Both the position numbers and the translations under genes were made by a program. Below, in pieces: positions 45,783 to 54,492 of a stretch of DNA of 64,000 nucleotides (position 1 is its first letter; each line of letters opens with the position of its first letter). Under the pieces are notes generated by a model. It worked only from the letters and a program-made list of their open reading frames with translations. It was not told the origin of the DNA and did no database searches. Source of the DNA: Halomonas huangheensis. GTDB taxonomy: Bacteria; Pseudomonadota; Gammaproteobacteria; Pseudomonadales; Halomonadaceae. Location: the NCBI RefSeq assembly GCF_001431725.1, contig NZ_CP013106.1:1798001-1862000 (forward strand), read 5' to 3'.

Positions 45783-47153
45783 GTGCACTTATCTACCGAT
45801 TCCCACTCCATGGGGCGTACCCTCTGGCGGCAGACCTGGCCGATGGCCATCGGGGTACTGTCATTGCTCGGGTTCCAGTTGGTGGATTCCGCTTTCGTTG
45901 CCCGCCTCGGGACCGAGCCACTGGCTGCACAGTCGTTCACCTTTCCGCTGAGCTTTCTGATCATCGGTGTGCAGGTCGGCATGGGGATTGCGATCGCCGC
46001 CTTGATCTCGCGTGCCCTGGGGGCGGGAGAGGAGCAGCGAGCCCGGCGCCTGGGCAGCCTGGTGCTGCTGTTGGGAGCCGGTGTTATCGCCGTGTTGTCG
46101 TTGCTGTTGTGGCTGTTCCAGACACCGATCTTTCGTCTGCTGGGAGCCGATGGCGGGGCGTTGGCACAGATCGCCGACTATTGGGGACCGCAATTGCTGG
46201 CCGCCTGGTTGGGGGCATTGGTGTATTTCGGCTATAGCCTGTTCCGTGCTCATGGTGATACCGGCTTTCCCGGCAGCATGATGGTGCTGACCAGCCTGGT
46301 GAACCTGTGCCTCGATCCTCTGCTGATCTTCGGCATTGGCTCCTGGCCGGGTCTTGGACTGCCGGGAGCCGCCTGGGCAACAGTGCTGGCGTTCGCGACG
46401 GGGCTGGTGCTGCTCGGTAGGCGTCTGGTCGCACGCCAGTGGCTGGAGAAGGCAGGGCTCTTGAAGGAGCTTCGTTCGTCGACGGGTGCCTTTGTCGGTG
46501 TCGCCGGACCGGCGATGATCAGCCAATTGATGCCGCCGCTGGCGGCGATGCTGGCGATATCCGTGGTTGCCCAGCTTGGCCAGAGCGCAGTGGCGACCTG
46601 GGGTCTGGCCAGCCGCCTGGAAACCGTCTCGTTGATGGTGGTGCTGGCGATGACCATGTCGTTGCCTCCCTGGCTGGGGCGTTGTTATGGCGCTGGAGAC
46701 TGGCGGCAGATTCATCGCCTGATGCGTCTGGCGCTCAAGGTTGTGGTGATCTGGCAGTTGGGCCTGGGGTTGATCCTGGCATTGTTGTCGCCCTGGGTGG
46801 CAAGTCTGCTGGCCGGTAACCCCGAGATTCGCGGCGAGCTGGCCACCCTGATGCGCTTTCTGCTGCCAAGTTATGCGGCACTCGGCGTATGCATGCTGGT
46901 GGTGTCGGCGGGCAATGCGTTGGGCTGGCCGCTGCGTGCGATGCTGATGTCAGCGGCGCGGTTGTTCATCTGTTACCTGCCGTGCCTGTGGCTCGGCGTG
47001 CATCTGATCGGCGGCATGCAAGGATTGGCAATGGGCGCGGCACTGGGCAATGTGCTGGCAGGCCTGGCCGCCTGGTGGCTGTTGCGTAGGGTGCTGGCAC
47101 GCCCGAAACGCCAACCCGAGCAGGTGTTGGCGGATAGCGAAAAACATAGCTAG
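45783..47153 (+). CDS. MATE family multidrug/sodium exporter
   Basis: 456 residues with twelve hydrophobic helices in two six-helix halves (PMAIGVLSLLGFQLVDSAFV opens the first; a matching start around VGVAGPAMISQLMPPLAAML opens the second). This is typical of NorM-like cation-driven exporters. The start is GTG 45783 with GGAG five bases upstream; ATG 45810 is an alternative. The substrate is not predictable. Confidence 0.9.
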   Translation: MHLSTDSHSMGRTLWRQTWPMAIGVLSLLGFQLVDSAFVARLGTEPLAAQSFTFPLSFLIIGVQVGMGIAIAALISRALGAGEEQRARRLGSLVLLLGAGVIAVLSLLLWLFQTPIFRLLGADGGALAQIADYWGPQLLAAWLGALVYFGYSLFRAHGDTGFPGSMMVLTSLVNLCLDPLLIFGIGSWPGLGLPGAAWATVLAFATGLVLLGRRLVARQWLEKAGLLKELRSSTGAFVGVAGPAMISQLMPPLAAMLAISVVAQLGQSAVATWGLASRLETVSLMVVLAMTMSLPPWLGRCYGAGDWRQIHRLMRLALKVVVIWQLGLGLILALLSPWVASLLAGNPEIRGELATLMRFLLPSYAALGVCMLVVSAGNALGWPLRAMLMSAARLFICYLPCLWLGVHLIGGMQGLAMGAALGNVLAGLAAWWLLRRVLARPKRQPEQVLADSEKHS

Positions 47154-47161
47154 TTAAATTC

Positions 47162-47208
47162 TCTGCATAATGGCTTTATTATTATATTTATTATTGTGTT
47201 TATGCAGA
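47162..47208. promoter_or_regulatory. Inverted repeat with AT-rich loop after the MATE gene
   Basis: TCTGCATAA and TTATGCAGA are perfect 9-base arms separated by 29 bases made almost only of A and T. It could be a terminator with a weak loop or a regulator site for dadA. Confidence 0.45.
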
Positions 47209-47305
47209 TAAAAAACATATAAGGCCAGTAAATGCTTTAAATACAGGCTAATTTTCTTCTCTGTATCGATATACTCGCCCCCTCAGCGTCAAGATCGTGA
47301 CAATC

Positions 47306-47380
47306 GGCAGCGCAACGACACGCAGCGCAACGACACGCAGCGCAACGACACGCAGCGCAACAACATGCAGCGCAACAACA
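47306..47380 (+). repeat. Five copies of a 15-bp tandem repeat in the dadA leader
   Basis: Units of CGCAGCGCAACGACA type at 47306, 47321, 47336, 47351 and 47366. The last two carry CAACAACA and one ends in ATG context. It stops just before the ribosome site of dadA. Confidence 0.95.
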
Positions 47381-47393
47381 AGAGGTGGGCGAG

Positions 47394-48653
47394 ATGAAGG
47401 TACTGGTTCTGGGGTCAGGGGTTGTCGGGGTGACGTCAGCGTATTATCTGGCGCGCCAGGGGCACGAGGTCACCGTGGTTGATCGTCAGCCGTCTCCGGC
47501 AATGGAGACCAGTTACGGCAATGCGGGACAGGTCTCATTCGGTTTCTCCTCGCCCTGGGCGGCCCCCGGTATCCCGCAGAAGGCGGTCAAGTGGATGTTC
47601 CAGGAACATGCGCCGCTGAAGATCCAGCCGCGTCTTGATCCGGTCATGGGCCGCTTCATGATGCAGATGCTCGGCAACTGCAACCCCGAGAGCTACGCGG
47701 TCAACAAGGAGCGCATGGTCCGGGTGGCCGAGTACAGCCGTGCCTGTATCAATGCCCTGCGTGATGACACCGGGATTCGTTACGAGGACCGCCAGCGCGG
47801 TTTGCTGCAGTTGTTCCGTAATGAACAGCAGGTCGAAGCCGTCGCCAAGGACATGAAAGTGCTGGAGCAGTGCAATGTACGCCATCGCCTGTTGAATGCC
47901 GAGGAAATCACTGCGGTCGAGCCGGCGCTGTCGCGTGTGCCCGGCAAGTTCGTCGCCGGCCTGCATCTGCCGGATGACCAGACCGGTGACTGCTTCCTGT
48001 TCACCAATCGCCTCGCCGACTATTGCCGTGAGCAGCTCGGGGTGACGTTCCTGTTCAACACCAGTATCGAGCGTATCACTCGCGTTTCCGGGCGAATCGA
48101 AAACGTCGTGACCAGTGCCGGAGCGCTGACCGCCGATGCCTACGTCATGGCGCTTGGTAGCTACTCGCCGTTCCTCGCCCGTGATCTCGATATTCGTCTG
48201 CCGATCTATCCGGTCAAGGGCTACAGCCTGACGCTGCCGGTCATCGATGATGGCGGGGCACCGCAGTCGACGGTGATGGACGAGACCTTCAAGGTGGCGA
48301 TCTCGCGCTTCGACAACCGGATTCGCGTCGGCGGCACTGCGGAGCTGGCGTCCTATAACCTCAGCCTGGCCGAGAAGCGTCGTGCCACCATCAGCATGGT
48401 GGTGCGTGATGTCTTCCCCGAAGGCGGCGATCTGGAAAAGGCCGAATTCTGGACCGGTCTGCGCCCGATGACTCCGGATTCCACGCCGATCATCGGTGCC
48501 ACCAAATACGATAATCTATGGCTCAACACCGGCCACGGCACTCTGGGCTGGACCATGAGCTGTGGTAGCGGCCAGTTGCTGGCCGATCTGATCGCCGGAC
48601 GCGATCCGCAGATCAGCGCCGATGGCCTGTCGGTAGCGCGTTACGCGGCCTGA
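47394..48653 (+). CDS. dadA: D-amino-acid dehydrogenase small subunit
   Basis: A 419-residue FAD enzyme that oxidises D-amino acids (D-alanine typically) and feeds the respiratory chain. The N-terminal FAD site is [39 protein letters not shown] and the C-terminal [20 protein letters not shown] are the DadA signatures. ATG 47394 has AGAGGTGGGCGAG upstream. The usual partner alr/dadX does not follow. Confidence 0.94.
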   Translation: MKVLVLGSGVVGVTSAYYLARQGHEVTVVDRQPSPAMETSYGNAGQVSFGFSSPWAAPGIPQKAVKWMFQEHAPLKIQPRLDPVMGRFMMQMLGNCNPESYAVNKERMVRVAEYSRACINALRDDTGIRYEDRQRGLLQLFRNEQQVEAVAKDMKVLEQCNVRHRLLNAEEITAVEPALSRVPGKFVAGLHLPDDQTGDCFLFTNRLADYCREQLGVTFLFNTSIERITRVSGRIENVVTSAGALTADAYVMALGSYSPFLARDLDIRLPIYPVKGYSLTLPVIDDGGAPQSTVMDETFKVAISRFDNRIRVGGTAELASYNLSLAEKRRATISMVVRDVFPEGGDLEKAEFWTGLRPMTPDSTPIIGATKYDNLWLNTGHGTLGWTMSCGSGQLLADLIAGRDPQISADGLSVARYAA

Positions 48654-48690
48654 GTCCGGGTTACTCAAGTCAGGGTAGCCTCGCATGACA

Positions 48691-48730
48691 AGCAGCCCGT
48701 CAGCCATTGGCTGACGGGCTGCTTGCGTTT
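48691..48730. terminator. Bidirectional terminator between dadA and moeA
   Basis: AGCAGCCCGTCAGCCA pairs with TGGCTGACGGGCTGCT, a near-perfect palindrome, followed by TGCGTTT. It separates two convergent units. Confidence 0.9.
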
Positions 48731-48746
48731 CTGGTTCGCGACTCGG

Positions 48747-50042
48747 TCAGGCGAGGAACTGGCTGGTGGGCAGATAGCCGTAATGCTCGCCCTGTAGGAT
48801 GTCCTCACCGGGCTCGACGATCAGATAGCCGTCTGCCGCATGGGCAGCTTGCAACATGTTGGAGCCCTGACTTCCCGACAGTAGCGCGCGGGGTATACCA
48901 CGTTGGGGCTCGATCCTGACCCGCAGCAGTTCGCGACGGTGGCGGTTGGCTCGCTTGTGGAAGCCGGCTTCCACCGACCATCGCTTGAGTTGAAGCGGTG
49001 GGCTCTGGCAATGCATACCCTGACGCCGTTGCAGGCAGAGCTGACCGAGCAATTGCCAGGCAAGCAGTGCAGCAGTGGGATTGCCGGGCAGGGCGACGAC
49101 CGGGGTGCCGTTGGCCAGGCTATCGCCGACATGGCCAAAGGTGAACGGCTTGCCGGGTTTGATGGCGATGCCATGTAGGTGGACAGCACCTAGCTGCTCG
49201 AGGCAGGGACGTACATGGTCCTCTTCACCGACTGAGACGCCGCCGCTGCATACGATCAGGTCCGCCATCTGGCTCGCATCCAGCAGCGCCTGACGCATGT
49301 CTTCGGCGCGGTCGGCAACGATGCCAAGGTCGAGCACCTCAGCGTGCTGTTGCTTCAAGGCGGCGGCCAGCAGGGTGGCGTTGCTGTTGTACAACTGCCC
49401 AGCAGCCAGTGGTGTGCCTGGCACGACCAGCTCCGATCCGGTGCACAGTAACGCGACTCGGACCCTCCTGCGTACCTTCAACTGATGCATTCCCTGGCTG
49501 GCCAGCATGGCGCAGCTGATTGCATTGAGTCTGGTACCGGCGTCAAGCAGAGGATCGCCTGCCTGCACTTCCTCGCCGCGATGTCGAATATGCTGACCTG
49601 CACTGGGCATCGCGAGGCAGTGCACATGGCCTTCCTCGTCGATACGCACCTGTTCCTGGGGAATTACGCAGTCGGCGCCTGGTGGAATCGGGGCGCCGGT
49701 AAAGATGCGTGCGCAACTGCCGACTGCCAGCGGTTCGGGATCGATGCCTGCCGGTATCCGTACCGAGATCGGTAGCGGCTGGTCGGAGGCGGACAGCTCC
49801 GAGAGACGCAGGGCATAACCGTCCATGGCACTGTTGTCGACACCGGGGAGGTCGATGCGTGCCCGGATCGGTTCGGCCAGCACGCGACCGCTGGCCTCGG
49901 CGAGGCTAACGCTTTCCGTGCCATGGCTGGGAGTGACCAGTCCAAGCAGTTGCTGACGGGCATCAAACAGATCGGTCAATGGCTTGTCGTGAGGATGGCG
50001 GGTGTCACACCCGCACTCGTGGCCCCTGACATCGGCATTCAT
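48747..50042 (-). CDS. moeA: Molybdopterin molybdotransferase
   Basis: About 431 residues. It inserts molybdate into molybdopterin. It has LPGVDNSAMDGYALR, FTGAPIPPGADCVIPQE, ALLCTGSELV, CSGGVSVGEEDHV and VVALPGNPTAALLAW, all MoeA signatures. The start at 50042 overlaps the moaB stop (ATGA); the open frame continues to 50132 but is inside moaB. It is the last gene of the nar operon, so cofactor synthesis is tied to nitrate respiration. Confidence 0.95.
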   Translation of the reverse strand: MNADVRGHECGCDTRHPHDKPLTDLFDARQQLLGLVTPSHGTESVSLAEASGRVLAEPIRARIDLPGVDNSAMDGYALRLSELSASDQPLPISVRIPAGIDPEPLAVGSCARIFTGAPIPPGADCVIPQEQVRIDEEGHVHCLAMPSAGQHIRHRGEEVQAGDPLLDAGTRLNAISCAMLASQGMHQLKVRRRVRVALLCTGSELVVPGTPLAAGQLYNSNATLLAAALKQQHAEVLDLGIVADRAEDMRQALLDASQMADLIVCSGGVSVGEEDHVRPCLEQLGAVHLHGIAIKPGKPFTFGHVGDSLANGTPVVALPGNPTAALLAWQLLGQLCLQRRQGMHCQSPPLQLKRWSVEAGFHKRANRHRRELLRVRIEPQRGIPRALLSGSQGSNMLQAAHAADGYLIVEPGEDILQGEHYGYLPTSQFLA

Positions 50043-50620
50043 GACCGCGCCTCTGATGGCTGTTGCGAAGATCGTGGCGAGCGGGTGGCACAGCGCTCGC
50101 TGTCCTTGACCACCATGGCGACGAAGTTGCACGGACGAGTCCGCGCATCCAACTGGGCAGCAATGATCTCGTCCCAGGCGGTTGTGCAGGCCTTCGGCGA
50201 GCCGGGCATGGCAAATACCAGCGTCTGATCAATAACACCGGCTACCGCTCGTGACTGGATGGTCGAGGTGCCGATCTGCTGGAAGGAAATCTGTCGGAAC
50301 AGCTCGCCGTAGCCCTCGACGACCTTGTCGAACAGGGGCATCAGCGCTTCAGGCGTACTGTCTCGGGCGGTAAAGCCTGTCCCGCCATCGACCAGCACCA
50401 CCTGGATATCATCACGAATCACCCAGCCGCTGACCATGGCGCGGATATGGTAGATGTCATCCTTGACGATACTGCGCTCGACGAGTTGATGACCGGCATT
50501 CTGCAGCCGTTCGATCAACAATGCGCCGCTGTCGTCCTCGGCGATGGTGCGGGTGTCGGATACTGTCAGTACCGCAATCCCGAGGGGAATGAAGTCGAGT
50601 TGGCGAGAATGGTGGGACAT
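50039..50620 (-). CDS. moaB: Molybdopterin adenylyltransferase-type protein MoaB
   Basis: About 193 residues from ATG 50620 (GGAGG upstream). The MoCF domain has AVLTVSDTRTIAEDDSG, VLVDGGTGFTARDSTPEAL and VFAMPGSPKACTTAWDEI. The family binds or adenylates molybdopterin. The C-terminus carries a short extra tail (DSERCATRSPRSSQQ). It lies between a parvulin gene and moeA. Confidence 0.93.
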   Translation of the reverse strand: MSHHSRQLDFIPLGIAVLTVSDTRTIAEDDSGALLIERLQNAGHQLVERSIVKDDIYHIRAMVSGWVIRDDIQVVLVDGGTGFTARDSTPEALMPLFDKVVEGYGELFRQISFQQIGTSTIQSRAVAGVIDQTLVFAMPGSPKACTTAWDEIIAAQLDARTRPCNFVAMVVKDSERCATRSPRSSQQPSEARS

Positions 50621-50677
50621 GGGAGCCTCCGGGGACGGGTCCCCCACCTCGGGGGTGGGTGAGGCGGGGACAGGGAA

Positions 50678-51478
50678 TTACTGCATGAGGGCGCCATCGG
50701 TCTCGGCAAGCGAGAAGCCTTCGACGCCGATTTCGGCTTCCAGCGCCAGCAGGTAATGGCGCAGAGCCATGCGGGTGGCGAGTTCGCGCAGCTCATGCTG
50801 AACGCGAGGGATAACCTGGTCGAAGGCCTGGCTCGTGCCTTCTTCCCGGGCGTCGATCTGCACGACATGCCAGCCATAACGCGAGGCCAGCGGTCGTTCG
50901 TGCAGCCCCTCCGGCAGGAAAGACAGTGCACGGTCCAGCTCCTCGACCGTCTGGCCTGGGCTCAGCCAGCCCAGTTCACCGCCATCGCTGCTCGAGGGGC
51001 AGCGTGAGTGGCGCATGGCCAGTTCGGTGAAGCGCTGAGGGTTCTGCTGCAGGGCTTCGATCAGCTCACCGGCACGGTGATATTCGGCATCGCGAGCCTC
51101 GGCATCATCCGGGGCGGCGGCGAGCAGAATATGTCGAACCTGATAGCGCGGAGGGGTGGTGAAGCGCTCGGGGTGAGCGGCGTAGTAACGCCGACAGGCT
51201 TCATCATCCGATTCCGGGATCGCGAGTTCCTTTTCAAGCATCGCCGCGATATCGGCTTCACTGATATCCACGACGGGCTGGTCGCCGAGCTCAGCGGCGC
51301 GCTGACGCAGCAACTGCTGGATCACGAGTGCACGGGCTGCCGCCTGTGCGGCAGCCTCGTGGTCAACGGCGGGATGAAACTGCATCTCCGCCGCTATGGC
51401 ACTCGGTTCGACCCAGACGTCTCCGACTCGAATGGACGGCCCATCGGCCGGCACATTTTCCAGAGGGATGGTCTGCAT
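50678..51478 (-). CDS. Parvulin-type peptidyl-prolyl isomerase of the nar operon
   Basis: 266 residues. A helical N-terminal part (residues 1-105) leads to a parvulin domain (RYQVRHILLAAAPDDAEARD, CPSSSDGGELGWLSPGQTVE, SRYGWHVVQI). There is no signal peptide, so it is likely cytoplasmic, as for NifM-type chaperones. It lies 35 bases after narI. Homologous ppi genes are found in narGHJI operons of pseudomonads, where a role in maturation of the reductase is assumed. Confidence 0.88.
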   Translation of the reverse strand: MQTIPLENVPADGPSIRVGDVWVEPSAIAAEMQFHPAVDHEAAAQAAARALVIQQLLRQRAAELGDQPVVDISEADIAAMLEKELAIPESDDEACRRYYAAHPERFTTPPRYQVRHILLAAAPDDAEARDAEYHRAGELIEALQQNPQRFTELAMRHSRCPSSSDGGELGWLSPGQTVEELDRALSFLPEGLHERPLASRYGWHVVQIDAREEGTSQAFDQVIPRVQHELRELATRMALRHYLLALEAEIGVEGFSLAETDGALMQ

Positions 51479-51513
51479 CTGGACTCTCCTTCATACGAGA
51501 TGTGTATGCGTTA

Positions 51514-52191
51514 TCAGGCGCGACGTCTGACGATCTGATAGCGGCGTCCCAGATAGCCGAGCGGTGCGCTCCATACATGCACCAGACGGGTAAAGGGGAA
51601 CACCAGCACGATGGTCAGGCCGAGCAGGATATGGATGTGGTAGATGAAGCCGAGGCCTTGCAGATGAGAGGCAGCATTGCCCTGGAAGAACACGATCGCC
51701 TGGGCCCATTCCGCCAGCTTGATCATCACGCCGCCATCCAGGTGGTGCAGGGCAGCAGGAATGGTCAGCAGGCCGAGGGTCACCTGGGCGACCAGCAGCA
51801 CGATGATCAGGTTGTCGGAGAAGCTGGACGATGCCTTGACCCGCGGATCGGTGAAGCGACGATACATCAGCATCGCACCGCCGATCAGGCACATCACACC
51901 GGCGATACCGCCGATCAGGATCGCCATGATCTGCTTGTTGCCGGGGCTGATGAAGGGCGCGTAGACCCAGTGCGGCGTCAACAGGCCGACCAGATGGCCG
52001 AAGAAGATCACCAGGATGCCGATATGGAACAACGGGCTGGCCAGGCGCATCCGCTTCGATGACAGCATCTGGCTGGAGCCGGTCTTCCAGGTGTACTGGC
52101 CGTGGTCGAAGCGCACCAGGCTGGCGATGATGAAGACCGCGCCGGCCAGGTAGGGGTAGAGGCCGAACAGCAGGGTGTGAAGGTAATTCAT
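51514..52191 (-). CDS. narI: Respiratory nitrate reductase gamma subunit
   Basis: A 225-residue membrane di-heme cytochrome b that takes electrons from quinol. Five hydrophobic helices; the heme ligands lie in PLFHIGILVIFFGHLVGL and YHIHILLGLTIVL...LVHVW. The start at 52191 overlaps narJ by four bases; the frame to 52443 is rejected. Normal length. Confidence 0.95.
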   Translation of the reverse strand: MNYLHTLLFGLYPYLAGAVFIIASLVRFDHGQYTWKTGSSQMLSSKRMRLASPLFHIGILVIFFGHLVGLLTPHWVYAPFISPGNKQIMAILIGGIAGVMCLIGGAMLMYRRFTDPRVKASSSFSDNLIIVLLVAQVTLGLLTIPAALHHLDGGVMIKLAEWAQAIVFFQGNAASHLQGLGFIYHIHILLGLTIVLVFPFTRLVHVWSAPLGYLGRRYQIVRRRA

Positions 52192-52943
52192 GATAGACCT
52201 CCAATCGAGGTGGACGGCGGAACGTCGGGAAGGCGAATGGTCTCGGGGTGAACCTGTTGACTGCGTTCGGCGAGGCGTTTGCCCTCTGCCGACTGCAGTG
52301 CACAGTCCTGATCGGACTCGGCGCTGAAACGCACCGCTTCCTCTTCCCAGACCGCATCGATGGCCGCAGGCGTGTTGTCCGCCGGCTCGCTGCTGACCTG
52401 TTCGCGATGGGCATCGACCTCGGCTTCGGCACCGATCATGCACAGCAGCGTCAGCGGAATCAGCGACTGATGGCAGTCATGCTTTTCCAGACGCGCGGTG
52501 AGCAGGGCGAGGATATGGCGGATTTCACCGATCCAGCGTGCGATATCTTCCTCAGGCCGCGTCGACAGGAATTCCAGCAGCAGCGGCAGGTGGTCGGGCA
52601 GCTCGCGCTCACCGAGCACGAAGCCTGCGGCTTCGTATTCGGCGAGCAGATCGACCATCGCCTGACCACGATCACGGGATTCGCCGTGCACATGCTCGAA
52701 CAGCAACAGTGACGTGGCGCGACCACGGTCGAACTGGGCGACATAGGCCGCCTGGCTGTCGAGAAGGTCGCTGCTGGCCAGTTGCCGGCACCACGCCAGC
52801 AACGGCTGACGGGGTGCGGTGGCGGGCAGTGGCATGGCCTCGATTGCCGCGCCTACCTCGGGCAGCGCTTCGATCAGCGCTGCGTCGGGGTAGTCGAGCA
52901 GACGGGCCAGCGCACGCATGCCGCGTGCGAGGGCATCAGCCAT
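52188..52943 (-). CDS. narJ: Nitrate reductase assembly chaperone (delta)
   Basis: A 251-residue TorD-like chaperone that keeps NarGH soluble until the cofactor is inserted. It has RLLDYPDAALIEALPEVG and SLLLFEHVHGESRDRGQAM, and ELPDHLPLLLEFLSTRPEED, all NarJ hallmarks. The last ~50 residues are variable. It overlaps narH and narI, as usual. Confidence 0.94.
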   Translation of the reverse strand: MADALARGMRALARLLDYPDAALIEALPEVGAAIEAMPLPATAPRQPLLAWCRQLASSDLLDSQAAYVAQFDRGRATSLLLFEHVHGESRDRGQAMVDLLAEYEAAGFVLGERELPDHLPLLLEFLSTRPEEDIARWIGEIRHILALLTARLEKHDCHQSLIPLTLLCMIGAEAEVDAHREQVSSEPADNTPAAIDAVWEEEAVRFSAESDQDCALQSAEGKRLAERSQQVHPETIRLPDVPPSTSIGGLS

Positions 52944-54492
52944 GGTTCACCTCCGGATGATTCGGGTCGTACTGCTCAACCTTGACCAGGGTGGTGGTCT
53001 GCTTGCGGCCACCGAACAGACTGGTGTCGTCGGAACCGCCCTGACAGCCATTGCCGAACGAGAAGCCGCAGCCGCCACGCTCGGGGAAGGCTTCGCGGGC
53101 CAGCTCGCGATGGCTGGTGGGGATCACGAAGCGATCCTCGTAGTTGGCAATGGCCAGGTAGCGATACATCTCTTCCACCTGAGCCTCGCTGAGTCCGACT
53201 TCATCAAGTACGTCCTGACGCACTTCACCGTCGACATGCTTGCCACGCATATACTCGCGCATCGCGATCATGCGCTTGAGCGCATGAACGACCGGCGCCT
53301 CATCGCCTGCGGTAAGCATATTGGCGAGGTACTTGACCGGGATACGCAGCGACTCGACGTCGGGCAGGATGCCCTTGCGCTCGATGTGTCCGGCATCCAC
53401 GGCTGACTGGATCGGTGACAGCGGCGGCACGTACCAGACCATCGGCAGGGTGCGGTATTCCGGGTGCAGCGGCAGCGCCAGTTTCCAGTCCATGGCCATC
53501 TTGTAGACCGGCGACTGCTGCGCGGCGCTGATCACGTTATCGGTGATACCGTCGCGCTTCGCCTGGGCGATGACTTCCGGATCGAAGGGATCGAGGAAGA
53601 TATCGCACTGGCGCTGATACAGATCGCGCTCATCGCTGGAGGCAGCCACTTCCTCGATACGGTCGGCATCATAGAGCAGCACGCCGAGGTAACGGATACG
53701 ACCGACACAGGTCTCGGAGCAGACGGTGGGTTGACCGGATTCGATACGCGGATAGCAGAAGATGCACTTCTCGGACTTGCCGGATTTCCAGTTGTAGTAG
53801 ATCTTCTTGTACGGGCAGCCGGAGACACACATCCGCCAGCCACGGCACTTGTCCTGGTCGATCAGTACGATGCCGTCTTCTTCGCGTTTGTAGATCGCGC
53901 CGCTCGGGCACGAGGCCACGCATGCCGGGTTGAGGCAGTGCTCGCACAGGCGCGGCAGATACATCATGAAGGTGTTCTCGAACTCTCCATAGATGTCGGC
54001 CTGGATCTGGTCGAAGTTGGTGTCCTTGCGGCGCTTGGCGAACTCGGTGCCGAGAATCTCCTCCCAGTTCGGGCCCCATTCGACCTTGTTCATGCGCTGG
54101 CCGGAGATCAGCGAACGCGGGCGTGCCGTCGGCTGGTGCTGGCCCTGTTTCGCCTGGTGCAGGTGCTGATAGTCGAAGGTAAACGGCTCGTAATAGTCGT
54201 CGATCTCCGGCAGATCAGGGTTGGCGAAGATATTCGCCAGTACCCGCCACTTGCCACCGATACGCGGCTCGATGCTGCCATCGGCCTTGCGCATCCAGCC
54301 GCCTTTCCAGCGCTGCTGGTTTTCCCACTCTTTCGGGTAACCGACACCGGGCTTGGTCTCGACGTTGTTGAACCAGGCATACTCGACGCCTTCGCGACTG
54401 GTCCACACGTTCTTGCAGGTGATGGAGCAGGTGTGACAGCCGATACACTTGTCGAGGTTGAGCACCATGCCAACCTGGGAACGGATCTTCAT
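52936..54492 (-). CDS. narH: Respiratory nitrate reductase beta subunit
   Basis: A 518-residue iron-sulfur subunit. Cysteine groups bind three 4Fe-4S and one 3Fe-4S cluster: CIGCHTCSITC at residues 16-26, CEHCLNPACVASCPSGAI, CRGWRMCVSGCPYKKIYYNW and CIFCYPRIESGQPTVCSETC. The Trp in CRGWRMC is typical of the 3Fe-4S site. It transfers electrons from NarI to NarG. Start overlaps narG (ATGA). Confidence 0.96.
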   Translation of the reverse strand: MKIRSQVGMVLNLDKCIGCHTCSITCKNVWTSREGVEYAWFNNVETKPGVGYPKEWENQQRWKGGWMRKADGSIEPRIGGKWRVLANIFANPDLPEIDDYYEPFTFDYQHLHQAKQGQHQPTARPRSLISGQRMNKVEWGPNWEEILGTEFAKRRKDTNFDQIQADIYGEFENTFMMYLPRLCEHCLNPACVASCPSGAIYKREEDGIVLIDQDKCRGWRMCVSGCPYKKIYYNWKSGKSEKCIFCYPRIESGQPTVCSETCVGRIRYLGVLLYDADRIEEVAASSDERDLYQRQCDIFLDPFDPEVIAQAKRDGITDNVISAAQQSPVYKMAMDWKLALPLHPEYRTLPMVWYVPPLSPIQSAVDAGHIERKGILPDVESLRIPVKYLANMLTAGDEAPVVHALKRMIAMREYMRGKHVDGEVRQDVLDEVGLSEAQVEEMYRYLAIANYEDRFVIPTSHRELAREAFPERGGCGFSFGNGCQGGSDDTSLFGGRKQTTTLVKVEQYDPNHPEVNHG

